Shown here piece after piece: positions 18,418 through 28,251 of a DNA stretch of 64,000 nucleotides (the first letter of the stretch is position 1; every line of letters begins with the position of its first letter). The translations under genes were made by a program, and so were the position numbers. The notes beneath the pieces are model-generated. The model saw only the letters and a list, made by a program, of their open reading frames with translations, was not told the origin of the DNA and made no database searches. Source of the DNA: Mucilaginibacter gracilis (lineage in GTDB: Bacteria; Bacteroidota; Bacteroidia; Sphingobacteriales; Sphingobacteriaceae); NCBI RefSeq assembly GCF_003633615.1, contig NZ_RBKU01000001.1, positions 806,001 through 870,000 of the forward strand, written 5' to 3'.

Positions 18418-18996
18418 TTATTTTTTGTTAATACGGCCTTTAAGCCGGCTTAAAGCCTCTTGTGATATACCCAGGTAATTCGCTACCATTTTATTTGACA
18501 AGCGTTGCGTGATGTGAGGATGCTCTTTCATTAAAAGTTGGTATCTTTCGGTGGCATCCATTGTAATGAAACTCATTAAGCGGTTTGTATTGGTAACGTA
18601 TGCGTGCTCCAGGTAACTCCTGAAAAATTTCTCCCATCCGGGAATGGTATCCAGCAACCGGTAGAAATGATCGTGCGAGATATAAAGCAACTCTGAATTT
18701 TCAAGTGCCTGTATATATTCCAACGAAGGCTGCTGACTGATAAAAGCCATTAAACCTGTGGCGAAATTATTTTCAAATGCGATATACCGGGTAGCTTCCG
18801 AACCGTCGGCCTGTAAAAAATAAATACGCAAACAACCGCTGATTACAAAATACATTCTTTTTGACGCATCTCCTTCTCCTAACAAAATCTCATCTTTTAA
18901 AGCCCTGAGCGGTCGAAAACAAGCGAGAACGGTTTTCATATCCGATTCATTAATCGTTGTATTGGTCAATATAAATTTGGTCAGGGCGTTTTCCAT
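18418..18996 (-). CDS. Crp/Fnr-family transcriptional regulator
   Basis: A 192-residue regulator from the chosen start MENALTKFI; the longer frame to 19047 adds an unlikely leader. A cyclic-nucleotide-binding type jelly roll covers about residues 15-120 (LLGEGDASKRMYFVISGCLR). The C-terminal HTH is represented by HITQRLSNKMVANYLGIS followed by QEALSRLKGRI, the sequence style of Bacteroidota Crp-like proteins that often lack cAMP-binding residues. It is coded between a DHA2 pump and a siderophore reductase in the same direction and may regulate either. Confidence 0.9.
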   Translation of the reverse strand: MENALTKFILTNTTINESDMKTVLACFRPLRALKDEILLGEGDASKRMYFVISGCLRIYFLQADGSEATRYIAFENNFATGLMAFISQQPSLEYIQALENSELLYISHDHFYRLLDTIPGWEKFFRSYLEHAYVTNTNRLMSFITMDATERYQLLMKEHPHITQRLSNKMVANYLGISQEALSRLKGRINKK

Positions 18997-19083
18997 TCTT
19001 AGTTTTAATAGTTCTTTACCAAAGGTCGCTACTTTTCCTATCCCCAACTCTTCGATTTAGATTTTATAATCATCATTAGGTGT

Positions 19084-20685
19084 TCAGTGTAAGTCAGTTG
19101 GAATATCCACTTGTTTCTTTTTCAAACCCTGTAGAAAGATCAAAGGGATACAACAAAGCATCACGACACCCAGCCATCGGTAAGAATCGGCAAAAGCCAT
19201 TAACGAGGCCTGTTTATTAACCGTGTTATCTACTACTTTGAGCGCCATATTGCGGGCTTGTAAGGATGAATACCCTTTATTTATAAAACCGGATATATAA
19301 AACTGCATCCGGGATAAAAAGGCATTATTATAGCTATTGATATTTTCAAGCAGAAAATTTCGATGGGTGGCTTGCCCGATATGGATGGATGTAGCCAGCC
19401 CTGCTATACCGAATGAGCCGCCCAACTGGCGCATCATATTGTACAACCCGGCCCCCTGCCCAATTTCCGGGCCTTTCAGGTCTTTAATGGCAAGTGTGAT
19501 CAGCGGAACAAACAACAAGCCGATACCAATGCCCCGAAAGTATAATGGAAACGTAAGATCAGCCAAGCCCGATAAAAGTGTGGTTTTGCTCATTAAGGTT
19601 GGAAAAACAAAAAAACAGCAGAACCCGGCAATAACAAATAATTGCGGTGGCAAGCCTTTTTTTAATAGTTTCCCGATAGTGGGCATGAGGATAATAGTAA
19701 ATACCTGGCCAGGGAGTAGTAACAAGCCTGTTTGCTGTGCAGAAAAGCCTAACAGGTTCTCACAGAACTGCGGAAAGATAAAAACAGAACCATAAAGTCC
19801 GATACCAAATACAAAGGAAGTGATCATGCCTGCCGAGAAACTTCTGTAACGGAACAGGTGCATATTAACAACGGGATAATCTGTATCCCGTTCATGCCAT
19901 ATAAAAATCACCAGGCCAAGTATTGCTGTTACTGTTAGTATAATAATGTAATTAGTGGAAAACCAGTCTTTGTCTTCACCTTTTTCTAACACAGTTTGCA
20001 AGCTGCCCACTGTAATACTGAGCAAAAGAATGCCCCACCAGTCTACAGGTTTATCTTGCCCGGATCTGGGTGTTACTTTAACATAGTAATAGGTAAGTGC
20101 GGCAGCGATCATACCTAAAGGAAGATTGATGTAAAACACCCAGGGCCAAGACAAATTATCGGTAATATAACCGCCCAAAGCCGGTGCAATTGTTGGCCCC
20201 ACGACAGCACCAAAACCAAAAATGGCTGTAGCCGTACCCCGCTCATCAGGAGGCCAGGTTTCCAGCAATATAGCTTGAGCGGTAGAGATGAGTCCGCCGC
20301 CTGCAAGGCCCTGCAAAACCCGGAACATGACCAGTTCTGCCAATGTTGTTGAACCACCGCAAAGCATGGATGCCAGCGTAAAAATGCTTATAGAAAATAA
20401 AAAATAGCTTTTACGACCGAACCTGTTTCCCAACCAGCCCGACATGGGTAGTACAATTACATTGGCTATTGCATAGCCGGTAGTAACCCAGGCCACATCT
20501 TCCAATATAGCCCCCATGCTGCCCTGGATATGTGGAATTGCTACATTGACAATGGTAGTATCTAAAAACTCAAGCATACATGCCAATACCATCGTGATAG
20601 TAATGATCCATTTTCTAAATCCCTTTTCCGCCAAACCGGTTGATACAGGAACAGTTTGTTTTGTGTTCTTTTTGTATGACATCAT
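19084..20685 (-). CDS. DHA2-family MFS drug efflux transporter (EmrB/QacA-like)
   Basis: A 533-residue inner-membrane transporter with 14 predicted helices. The DHA2 signatures are clear: LEFLDTTIVNVAIPHIQGS in helix 1, WVTTGYAIANVIVLPMSGWL in helix 2, GRKSYFLFSISIFTLASML and RVLQGLAGGG in the motif A/B region, and GPTIAPALGGYITDNLSW in motif C. Such pumps expel drugs or dyes with protons, usually with an EmrA-like adaptor and an outer-membrane channel, neither of which is next to it. The start could be one codon later. The Crp-type gene follows 87 bp downstream. Confidence 0.94.
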   Translation of the reverse strand: MMSYKKNTKQTVPVSTGLAEKGFRKWIITITMVLACMLEFLDTTIVNVAIPHIQGSMGAILEDVAWVTTGYAIANVIVLPMSGWLGNRFGRKSYFLFSISIFTLASMLCGGSTTLAELVMFRVLQGLAGGGLISTAQAILLETWPPDERGTATAIFGFGAVVGPTIAPALGGYITDNLSWPWVFYINLPLGMIAAALTYYYVKVTPRSGQDKPVDWWGILLLSITVGSLQTVLEKGEDKDWFSTNYIIILTVTAILGLVIFIWHERDTDYPVVNMHLFRYRSFSAGMITSFVFGIGLYGSVFIFPQFCENLLGFSAQQTGLLLLPGQVFTIILMPTIGKLLKKGLPPQLFVIAGFCCFFVFPTLMSKTTLLSGLADLTFPLYFRGIGIGLLFVPLITLAIKDLKGPEIGQGAGLYNMMRQLGGSFGIAGLATSIHIGQATHRNFLLENINSYNNAFLSRMQFYISGFINKGYSSLQARNMALKVVDNTVNKQASLMAFADSYRWLGVVMLCCIPLIFLQGLKKKQVDIPTDLH

Positions 20686-20940
20686 ATTCTAATATGATGC
20701 GAATGTCTCAAGAACGCAGAGCCTGTGCATTGATCTACATCAAAATAACATCCTGGTAGTTAAGTTAATAATGTAGAGTTGCTACGGCAGAAAACATTTT
20801 TTAAAAGACAAAAGACAAGTTAGAAGAATGAAATTTATAGAGAGACTCGGAATTACTGTGTTGCAAACCAATATCCAATCAATTAAATCAGCTATTGCAA
20901 AAAGTATAATGTAGCAGGTGTAAAACAAAGACTTTTACAC

Positions 20941-23205
20941 CTATTTAAAAAAATAGCTGATATGCAATAATGCAGCGAATTTGGTTCCTGGCGTGAAAGC
21001 AATTCCATCAACAGCGGACTGCCCTTTCAAACGGGTAATCGTCTCAAATTGTGTTTCTTTCCACTTCACATTTAAAAGGTTATTGACGGTTAAGCCGAAC
21101 TCATATTTACGCTTCGTGTAGTTCAATACCAAGTCATTGATAAAGTATCCTTCGGCTTTTAACGAATAGTCTTCATTGGCTGCCCGGTCGCCCAACCAGC
21201 GGTAACGAAGACTTCCGTTGAATCCATCTTTAAAAATATAAGTGATGCCGCCTGTGCTACTCCATACCGGTGCTAATGGAATATAGTTTTCACCTTTAAG
21301 ATCATCCAAAGAACGGCCATGCGCATAGTTAACATCCGCATCAAAGTACAGGGAGGTAACAGGTTGATAACGTCCAGAGAGGTCAAAACCAAGGCGTTGC
21401 GTACGGCCACTAAAATCAACGGTACCGCCGTCACCTGCATAAACATATTCCTTCTGCAAGTAACTGTACCATAAAGCGGCATTGAATAATAAGTTTTTCG
21501 CAGGTCTAAAAACTGTTCCCAGGTCAGCGCCGTAAGCAGCGGGCAGGGTTTGCAAACCTTTTTCAGCAACCACTACGCGGGTATCGTTGGAATGGAAACC
21601 TTTTCCCAGGAATAAATAGAACTGCGTTTTATCCGTTGCCTGGTAATAAAAGTTCAATTTCGGGCTAATTATATTATTATTGGCTGAGTAGACACCGGCA
21701 CCATTTAACGTGCTGTCGCTGGCTAATTTGTTATTGTATTTATAATAGAACTGGTCAAATCTTAAACCAGCATTCAAGCTGAATTTTGGACTGAATCGGA
21801 ATGTTTCGTTAATAAAAGCACCTGCCCCCAATTCCGTAATATCGCCTAACTTGAAAGGCTTGATCACTGTGAAATTATTGACCGTATTCGACAATTCTGA
21901 ATTTGTCGTCATATCCAAACGGGCACTGATACCCGCTTCGGTATTGACCTTTGTATTGCCGATATACCCTTCATGCTGGTAACTGCCATTGTAGCCATAA
22001 AGGTTACGGGCTTCCCGCTGCCTGATCTCATCACCATTGATAGCATCTACCAGGAAAAAAGTAAAATTTGTATGCAGGTCAAATTTATAACGGGAATAAT
22101 AAAGCTGATTTTTGATAATATCATGATTGGGTAATGTGGTCAGCAATTGTGCATTGAAGTTAGTACGGGATGTAATGCCGCCTTCGTTCGGATCAATGGC
22201 ACCGTAAAATCCGACGGTTCCGTCATTCACAGCACTTTCAGGAATTTGTCCAGATGCTTTCCAGGTACTGTATAAGGTTGATGCAGAAAGCGTCAACCAG
22301 TTATTATTATTCAGTTTGCCATGATATTTGGTGAAAAAATTGAATCGTTTAAAGTGCTGCGGATTGTCAAAATAGCTATCGCTGTAACGATATTCAGTAG
22401 CCGCATACCAGGACTGGTTATTGGCTTTGGCCTTCTCACCTAAGAGGTTAACCATACCCATCAGGCGATAGGTATTGAATTGCCCTGCTTCAACCTTGAC
22501 CATATTGGAACTGATCGCATTGGCCGTATTAAAATTCACAAAGCCGGTTACTGCCAGATCACCTTTCTCTGCATTGTACATGCCTTTTTGATAAGTGGTG
22601 CTCTCGATGGTTTCCGGAATGATAAAGTGGCTGTCCGCATAACCCTGGCCATGCGCCTGTGAAACCATGTTGATCGGCATCCCGTCTACGCTCATATTGA
22701 TATCCGTTCCGTGGTCATTATCAAAGCCCCGCAAAAAGATTTGTTCGGCTTTACCGCCGCCCTGGTGCTGCCCGATAAACAATCCGGGTACAATGCGGAG
22801 TACTTCCTGAGAATTGGAAACGCCGCGCAGTTTGATGTCCGTTTCGCTGATGGCTTTGTAGGGGTTTCGGTTATCTGCGGTGATCACCACATCTGATAAT
22901 TGCGTTTGCCGTTGCGCAAGGCTAATGGTTTGTCCATTTTTAAAATCGTCGAGCTGATAGGTTTTCTTTTGATAGCCCACTGCGGATACCGTCAGTACTT
23001 TTGTATTTCCCGCTATATTTTTGAAAAAAAATCGTCCCGTTTCGTCCGTGATGTCCGTCCTATTGTTAGGTTTTATTATAACCGTAACACCATTGATCGG
23101 CACTTGGGTTGCACTATCGATAATTTTGCCGGATAGGTTGCGCTGCTGTGCCGACAGACCGCTAATGATAAACTGTAAGCAGATAAAAAGTAAAAATTTC
23201 TTCAT
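20941..23205 (-). CDS. TonB-dependent outer-membrane receptor
   Basis: A 754-residue receptor with signal peptide, a carboxypeptidase-like regulatory domain (GKIIDSATQVPINGVTV, residues 26-105), a plug (LRIVPGLFIGQHQGGGKAEQ, FLRGFDNDHGTDINMSVDG) and a barrel ending in LLHISYFFK. The plug stretch NMVSQAHGQGYADSHFIIP carries His and Met residues that could face a metal substrate. It is the last gene of the large metal-uptake operon, 23 bp behind the disrupted PepSY gene. The ligand is unknown; copper or iron chelates are likely from context. Confidence 0.93.
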   Translation of the reverse strand: MKKFLLFICLQFIISGLSAQQRNLSGKIIDSATQVPINGVTVIIKPNNRTDITDETGRFFFKNIAGNTKVLTVSAVGYQKKTYQLDDFKNGQTISLAQRQTQLSDVVITADNRNPYKAISETDIKLRGVSNSQEVLRIVPGLFIGQHQGGGKAEQIFLRGFDNDHGTDINMSVDGMPINMVSQAHGQGYADSHFIIPETIESTTYQKGMYNAEKGDLAVTGFVNFNTANAISSNMVKVEAGQFNTYRLMGMVNLLGEKAKANNQSWYAATEYRYSDSYFDNPQHFKRFNFFTKYHGKLNNNNWLTLSASTLYSTWKASGQIPESAVNDGTVGFYGAIDPNEGGITSRTNFNAQLLTTLPNHDIIKNQLYYSRYKFDLHTNFTFFLVDAINGDEIRQREARNLYGYNGSYQHEGYIGNTKVNTEAGISARLDMTTNSELSNTVNNFTVIKPFKLGDITELGAGAFINETFRFSPKFSLNAGLRFDQFYYKYNNKLASDSTLNGAGVYSANNNIISPKLNFYYQATDKTQFYLFLGKGFHSNDTRVVVAEKGLQTLPAAYGADLGTVFRPAKNLLFNAALWYSYLQKEYVYAGDGGTVDFSGRTQRLGFDLSGRYQPVTSLYFDADVNYAHGRSLDDLKGENYIPLAPVWSSTGGITYIFKDGFNGSLRYRWLGDRAANEDYSLKAEGYFINDLVLNYTKRKYEFGLTVNNLLNVKWKETQFETITRLKGQSAVDGIAFTPGTKFAALLHISYFFK

Positions 23206-23828
23206 ATTTTAAGCCGTCACGAAAATGCTCAATATTTCCGTCTGAACCATAAGATAGCGCCTGAGACCGATAAAATTCCGGGCAATAAACCTAAAACCAC
23301 ATAGCACCAACGGATAACGTCGCCGCCATAAGATCCTATATGCAGATTGTAAACTTCTGTTTCGAACCGCTGATCAAACCCCTGCTTATCGATATCAGAG
23401 ATCTTTTTAAATCCTCCTGTTTCAGCATTAAAAGATATGCCGCTGGCCTTGCCCTGCAGCAGGAAGAAGCCGGTTGTCGGCATTAATCCCCTTAATAATA
23501 CATCCGCTCCCTTAGTAGTTGGAATATTCACCGCAATCGGTTTAAATCCGGGCACGATCTTTTTGGCGCTCATGATCATCGAATCGACATTGGCCGACAC
23601 GGTATAGGCCGCCTGATATTTGGGTAACTCCCATTGCTCCGGTGTGAAATACTCCTTCAGCATCCAGAACCCGGTAAAAAACAAGACAGCGGTAAAACCT
23701 AAAGACCATACACCCAGTATGCGGTGCAGTGACGAAACAGCCGTACGCCTGTTCTTAAAATTCAACCCGGCTTTAAATCGCAGGGCCTGCCAAAAGTGTT
23801 TACGATAAACAATGACCCCTGTTAAAAG

Positions 23829-24979
23829 CAGGGCTGTTGCATTCTAAAAAATAAGGAGTTAACTTTAAATATGAATCAAGGCATTATATCTTATTTGGCG
23901 GAACTCCCGGACGGTCGTCGTCGTGCAGGACAACGACACGACCAGACCTTTGTACTCTTACTTGTTTTGATGAGTACGATGAGTGGTTATCATGGTTATC
24001 GAGCTATTGGAGACTTTATAACCCGCAATGAAGTAGATCTTTTAGCTTCCCTGAAGCCGAAAAAGAACAGATTGCCAAGTTTTTACACGGTTCGGCGAGT
24101 AATACAAGACCTGGATTTTGACAAGTTGAGTAAAAGCTTTTATAAATGGGTGCGGCAGCACACCGATATCACTGAACAAGAGTGGCTACACGTGGATGGG
24201 AAAGCGATGAAAGGAACCATGAGCGACTATTCGATAGAAAAGCAGCGGTTCATCAACCTGGTGAGTATTTACAGTAGCCGTAAAAAGCTTGTTATCGGCA
24301 ACGCACTTGTTGACAACTCTAAGGAAAGCGAGATACCTGTTGTACAGAAACTTATAGCAGATCTGGGATTGAGCGGAACAACTTTAACTTTAGATGCACT
24401 TCATTGTCAAAAAAAACTGTAAGGGTGATCATAGATACAAAGAATGATTATGTCATTGGCGTAAAAATGAATCAAAGAACGCTATGCCAACACATCCAAT
24501 CGATGACCGCAGATATGATGACGGTCACCAGCCGGTTCTCTGAATGGGAATATAGCAAGGGGCGTACAGAACGCCGTGAAGTAGTTGTAAGCGATGCGGT
24601 TGGTCACATGGATAAACATTGGGCCGGCTTAAAACAGATCATCAAAGTAAAACGTATGGTAAGAGACAAAGGTAAAACGAGGGAGGAAGACGCATACTAC
24701 ATCAGCAGCCGTAAAGTTACTGCTCAGGCGTTCTGTAGCGGGATCCGGAACCATTGGAGTATAGAGAACGGCCTGCATTGGGTAAAAGATATGACTTTCA
24801 AAGAAGATGCTTCACGAATAAGAACAGCGAACGCCCCACAAAACACATCTATATTCAGGAATATCGCCATTAACTTATTCAGAACAAATGACTATAAAAA
24901 TATGGCACAAGCACAAAGGCTCGTCGCCAATGATATAACGAAACTAAATCAACTAATAAATTAGAATGCAACAGCCCTG
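23829..24979 (+). mobile_element. ISAs1-family insertion sequence, 1151 bp
   Basis: Both ends are perfect 18 bp inverted repeats, CAGGGCTGTTGCATTCTA on the left and its complement on the right. The element is flanked by a 10 bp direct repeat, CTGTTAAAAG, at 23819-23828 and 24980-24989, the target duplication. One transposase gene fills it, but the frame is broken at an A8 run. Intact ends and duplication point to recent insertion. Confidence 0.95.
23871..24964 (+). CDS. ISAs1-family transposase, two frames joined by a -1 shift
   Basis: The first frame (183 residues) has the DDE-type N-terminal half with DGRRRAGQRHDQTFVLLL, HVDGKAMKG and TLTLDALHCQKK. The second (KTVRVIIDTKNDYVIGVKMN onward) has the rest, including RNHWSIENGLHWVKDMTFKE with the last catalytic Glu. 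The frames meet at CAAAAAAAA (A8 at 24409-24416); one extra A, or a -1 slip there, gives the normal DALHCQKKTV sequence. The family normally has a single frame. So this is either an inactivating deletion, programmed frameshifting at a slippery run, or a base-calling error. Confidence 0.85.
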
Positions 24980-25490
24980 CTGTTAAAAGGGAGAGCAACA
25001 TGACGATGCCCATGATCGCAGTCAATAGCATACCGGGTATGCCTAACTGCAAACTGTAATGCAGCGTATATAACCACCTGAAGAAGGAAGGCGCTACATC
25101 ACCATAACTACCTTCCCTGATGATCTGTCCCGTATAAGGGTTTACAAATACATAGTACAGATAATTGTCTGTCAGCTTTTGCTGCCGCTTATACAACATG
25201 AATTCGTAGCAATCCTGTTGATCTGCCGGAAAATCATGTAATACCAGTTTCCTCAAGTTAGGATGTGCACGCAATACCATCCGGTAAAGCTGGTCAGCTG
25301 GGATTGGATGTGCTGTCGGCTTAAGCTGATGCAGTTCCGGGTTAAAGTAGCGATCCAGCTGATGCCTGAACATCAGCATGGAACCGGTGATACCATAAAG
25401 CAAAAAGAACAGACCCGCAAAGAGGCCCATCCAGCCATGCAGCTTAAATGCAATCTTAGTTAACTTCTTTTTCCAGGCCATGCTGATCTG

Positions 25491-27674
25491 TTAAAAGTTA
25501 AAGCCTAAGTTCAGCCTCAGCTCACGCGGCGGATACGGAACATAGGCATAAGTGCCGACTGTGCCGGATGAGGGTGTGATCCAGGCACTGCCATAATTGT
25601 AGCGGTTCAGTATATTATTCACGATTGCATTAACCGAATAGCGACCGTTCGTCCAGCCAAGACCTCCATCCACCCTGAAAACTGGTGCAAGCTGCAATTT
25701 CTGCAATTCATACCTTCCGGCTCGGCCTACCTGTAACTGATAACCGCTGGAAACAGAAAAACCTTTTAACGCTGCACCCGGTAGTTGATAGTTAAGCCAG
25801 GTATTTTGGATATGCTTCACCCGGAACGGGGTTGCCAGCCCTACGCGCAGCGGGTTGGCATCTTTGGAAATATAGCTGTCTGTGTAGGCGTAGTTAACCA
25901 CCGCGTTGAGGCCTTTTACGATCTCACCTTTCAAGTCGAACTCAATACCTTTAGACAGCGTTTGGCCCAGCTGCGATTGAATATTGGTAGACGGATCTGT
26001 TACTTTAACATTATCACGTACGATGCGATAAACCGATACCGTGGTATTCCATTTGCCACCTGCCCAGTCTTTCTTTAAGCCTGCTTCCAGGTTTTTTCCC
26101 AGCAAAGGTTTAAAAGCCTCTCCGGTAGTGGTGCTTACGCCGCTTTGTGGTGTAAAGGTCTGGTCAAATAATCCATATACCGAAAAATCAGGCATCAGGG
26201 AATAACTCAGGCCAACTTTAGGTGTGAAAGCGGTGTTATCGGTGCTGCCCAAACCTGTTGTTACCGGGTTCTTCTGCACCCCGGTATTGGAAAAAGTCAA
26301 CCTTGCCGCAAGTGTCAGGCGTAATTTATTATCTAATAAACCGATCTCGTCCTGTGCGTAAGCCGCCTGGTAGCTAATAGACTGCTGATCGGTAGCAATA
26401 TCAGACAGGTTGCCCGTACGCGCATTAGCATCAAAGCTGATCCCGTATACCGGGTTATAAGCATCCAGCGGATACAGGGTTTGATTGGCCGTGGGGTCAT
26501 TAGATCCTGAGTAGGAAAGAAAATGCTTGCGGTTCACATCAATTCCGCCCAGGAAATGATGACTGATTGCTCCGGTGTTAAACTCGCCACTGATGTAAGG
26601 TTGGATGGCTAACACGTCGGTATTTAACCGCTCGTAACTGGCCCGGCGCATAATGAGGTTAGGCTGCTGGGCATTGTACCTCGAAACAAAGAAATAAGTG
26701 CCCTCCAAATGGTCTTTGGCGTAGGCCGCCTTTACCGTAAACCGCCAATGGCTGTTAAACTCATTATAATAACTTAGGAAACCATTATTTTCTGTTGACT
26801 GATAAGGCTTCTTGTTAGGGTCATTAATGCTAAAATCGCGTGGAAGAGAAGCAAACCCATCAGGCGCAAACACCGTGGCGAAGTACTGCTGGAAACGCTG
26901 GGTCTGGAAGATGTACTCTGCCGAAATGGATGAGTGCTTATTAATATTGTATTTCAATACCGGGTCCACCGCTACCTTATCATTAAAGTTATATTTCTGG
27001 AATGATTTATCTTTTTGCCCAACCGCATTCAACCGGTATTGCCATTTACCCGACTCGTCTAAGTTACCGTCCAGATCTGCACTGAGCCGGTATAGATTGA
27101 AGCTGCCGGCAGTAAGGTTGATTTGATTGGAATGCGTACCCATCGGTTGTTTGGTCAATACGTTAAATGAACCGGCGGGATCAAACAAGCCGTTGATAAA
27201 ACTGGACGGACCTTTAATAAATTCCACCCGCCCGATAATGGCGGCATCCTCGGCGCTTGGCCCTGCATAGATCATAGAAATATCCATCCCATTGCGTAAA
27301 GGCGTGATCTGGGCGCCGCGCATGTAAACATAAGGCGTATACAGGTCAGCATTATTGTTACGCACGGCACCGCTCACATTACGGGTGATACTTTCATTGA
27401 TGGTAATTGCTTGCTGGTCGGCAATGACACTTTGATCAATTTCCTGGATGTTTTGAGAAAGCTTTAAAATTGGGGTATTTACCTTTAATGTACCGGAGGC
27501 TTTATCGGTTTTGTATTTTTTGTAATATTTAGAGGTAACCGTTACCTCTTTCAGGTTGTGCGTGGTCGTATCTTTTTTAACAGATGGCGTATCTTGATTA
27601 GCCAGTTTTTTTTGCTGTGCATACAAGCTGCCGGATAGCAATACTGCACCTGTTATAATTAAAAATTTATTCAT
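25491..27674 (-). CDS. TonB-dependent siderophore-type receptor
   Basis: A 727-residue outer-membrane receptor with a signal peptide and no carboxypeptidase-like N-domain. The plug region contains QNIQEIDQSVIADQQAITIN, YMRGAQITPLRNGMDISM and RVEFIKGPSSFINGLFDPAG, which match the FhuA/FecA/TonB-siderophore family. The barrel ends RELRLNLGFNF. It lies 9 bp before the split PepSY gene and 41 bp after the DUF3347 gene. The ligand is unknown. Siderophore-type plugs also occur in copper-chelate uptake receptors, so iron and copper both remain possible. Confidence 0.94.
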   Translation of the reverse strand: MNKFLIITGAVLLSGSLYAQQKKLANQDTPSVKKDTTTHNLKEVTVTSKYYKKYKTDKASGTLKVNTPILKLSQNIQEIDQSVIADQQAITINESITRNVSGAVRNNNADLYTPYVYMRGAQITPLRNGMDISMIYAGPSAEDAAIIGRVEFIKGPSSFINGLFDPAGSFNVLTKQPMGTHSNQINLTAGSFNLYRLSADLDGNLDESGKWQYRLNAVGQKDKSFQKYNFNDKVAVDPVLKYNINKHSSISAEYIFQTQRFQQYFATVFAPDGFASLPRDFSINDPNKKPYQSTENNGFLSYYNEFNSHWRFTVKAAYAKDHLEGTYFFVSRYNAQQPNLIMRRASYERLNTDVLAIQPYISGEFNTGAISHHFLGGIDVNRKHFLSYSGSNDPTANQTLYPLDAYNPVYGISFDANARTGNLSDIATDQQSISYQAAYAQDEIGLLDNKLRLTLAARLTFSNTGVQKNPVTTGLGSTDNTAFTPKVGLSYSLMPDFSVYGLFDQTFTPQSGVSTTTGEAFKPLLGKNLEAGLKKDWAGGKWNTTVSVYRIVRDNVKVTDPSTNIQSQLGQTLSKGIEFDLKGEIVKGLNAVVNYAYTDSYISKDANPLRVGLATPFRVKHIQNTWLNYQLPGAALKGFSVSSGYQLQVGRAGRYELQKLQLAPVFRVDGGLGWTNGRYSVNAIVNNILNRYNYGSAWITPSSGTVGTYAYVPYPPRELRLNLGFNF

Positions 27675-27715
27675 CTAAAGGATAGTATATTTTGGATGGA
27701 ATTGGGATGGACGGA

Positions 27716-28213
27716 TTATTTTTTTGCTGCTGGTAATGTTTCAGTTACCTTGCTGCAATTGCTCATTCCCATGTAAGGGTCTTTGCCTTTATCGGTTTCG
27801 CTCAAGTAGTACGCTTTGGTCATGGTGCAATACTGGCGGTAAAGTACTGTGTTGTTTACTTTCAGTCTTTTTACCAGGTTATACAGGTTGTTAGAAAGGC
27901 TGGCGAAATGCTCACGCTGATGAGCGATTTTGTTTACTTCGCTGATATGCCTGCTGTCAAATTCCAGTTTAGGCAACAAGGCGGCTTCATCAGTACTTAA
28001 ACCTGCTTTAGGAAGTTCGCCAATGGAAGCAAGTAAAGTTTTCGCTTTAGCTTCAGCAACTGTGCCATCGCCGCCGACCAGGGCGTCTTTCAAGGCCATA
28101 TAGTTGGTGATCACCGTATTCAACGATTTAGCCTGGGGGCTTCGCGCTTTAACAGTTAAGATGGACGTTACGGTCATTGCCAAAAAAAGTGCTGTAATTT
28201 TTAACGTTTTCAT
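27716..28213 (-). CDS. DUF3347-containing periplasmic protein, probably copper-related
   Basis: A 165-residue exported protein with a signal peptide ending near KARS. A DUF3347 domain is indicated by VITNYMALKDALVGGDGTVA, REHFASLSNNLYNLVKRL and the metal-type end DPYMGMSNCSKV. DUF3347 occurs alone or attached to CusB-type adaptors in copper and silver systems of Bacteroidota. It follows an MbnH-like di-haem gene by 38 bp. Copper binding is inferred; the Met, Cys and Tyr of the C-terminal motif are candidate contacts. Confidence 0.75.
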   Translation of the reverse strand: MKTLKITALFLAMTVTSILTVKARSPQAKSLNTVITNYMALKDALVGGDGTVAEAKAKTLLASIGELPKAGLSTDEAALLPKLEFDSRHISEVNKIAHQREHFASLSNNLYNLVKRLKVNNTVLYRQYCTMTKAYYLSETDKGKDPYMGMSNCSKVTETLPAAKK

Positions 28214-28251
28214 GTCTGTAGTTTTTAATGGTTAATTTTTTCAAATGATTG

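Larger units (their letters stand above)
23229..25481 (-). pseudogene. PepSY-associated membrane protein split by an ISAs1 element
   Basis: The 5' part (from 25481) begins MAWKKKLTKIAFKLHGW and has the PepSY_TM signature of Bacteroidota, a helix GLFAGLFFLLYGITGSML and a PepSY-like periplasmic part, up to IVMLLSLLT. The 3' part resumes with LLTGVIVYRKHFW, then LHRILGVWSLGF, and ends in a last helix (LGLLPGILSVSGAILWF). Removing the IS and one 10 bp target copy restores one frame of roughly 360 residues, normal for this family. These proteins are thought to be membrane reductases or helpers for metal release. The gene should now be inactive unless the element excises. An intact paralogue lies at 33524-34696. 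Confidence 0.9.

Noticed and set aside
19337..19795. Plus-strand 152-codon frame
   Set aside because: Shadow of the DHA2 transporter; Pro-rich with no motifs.
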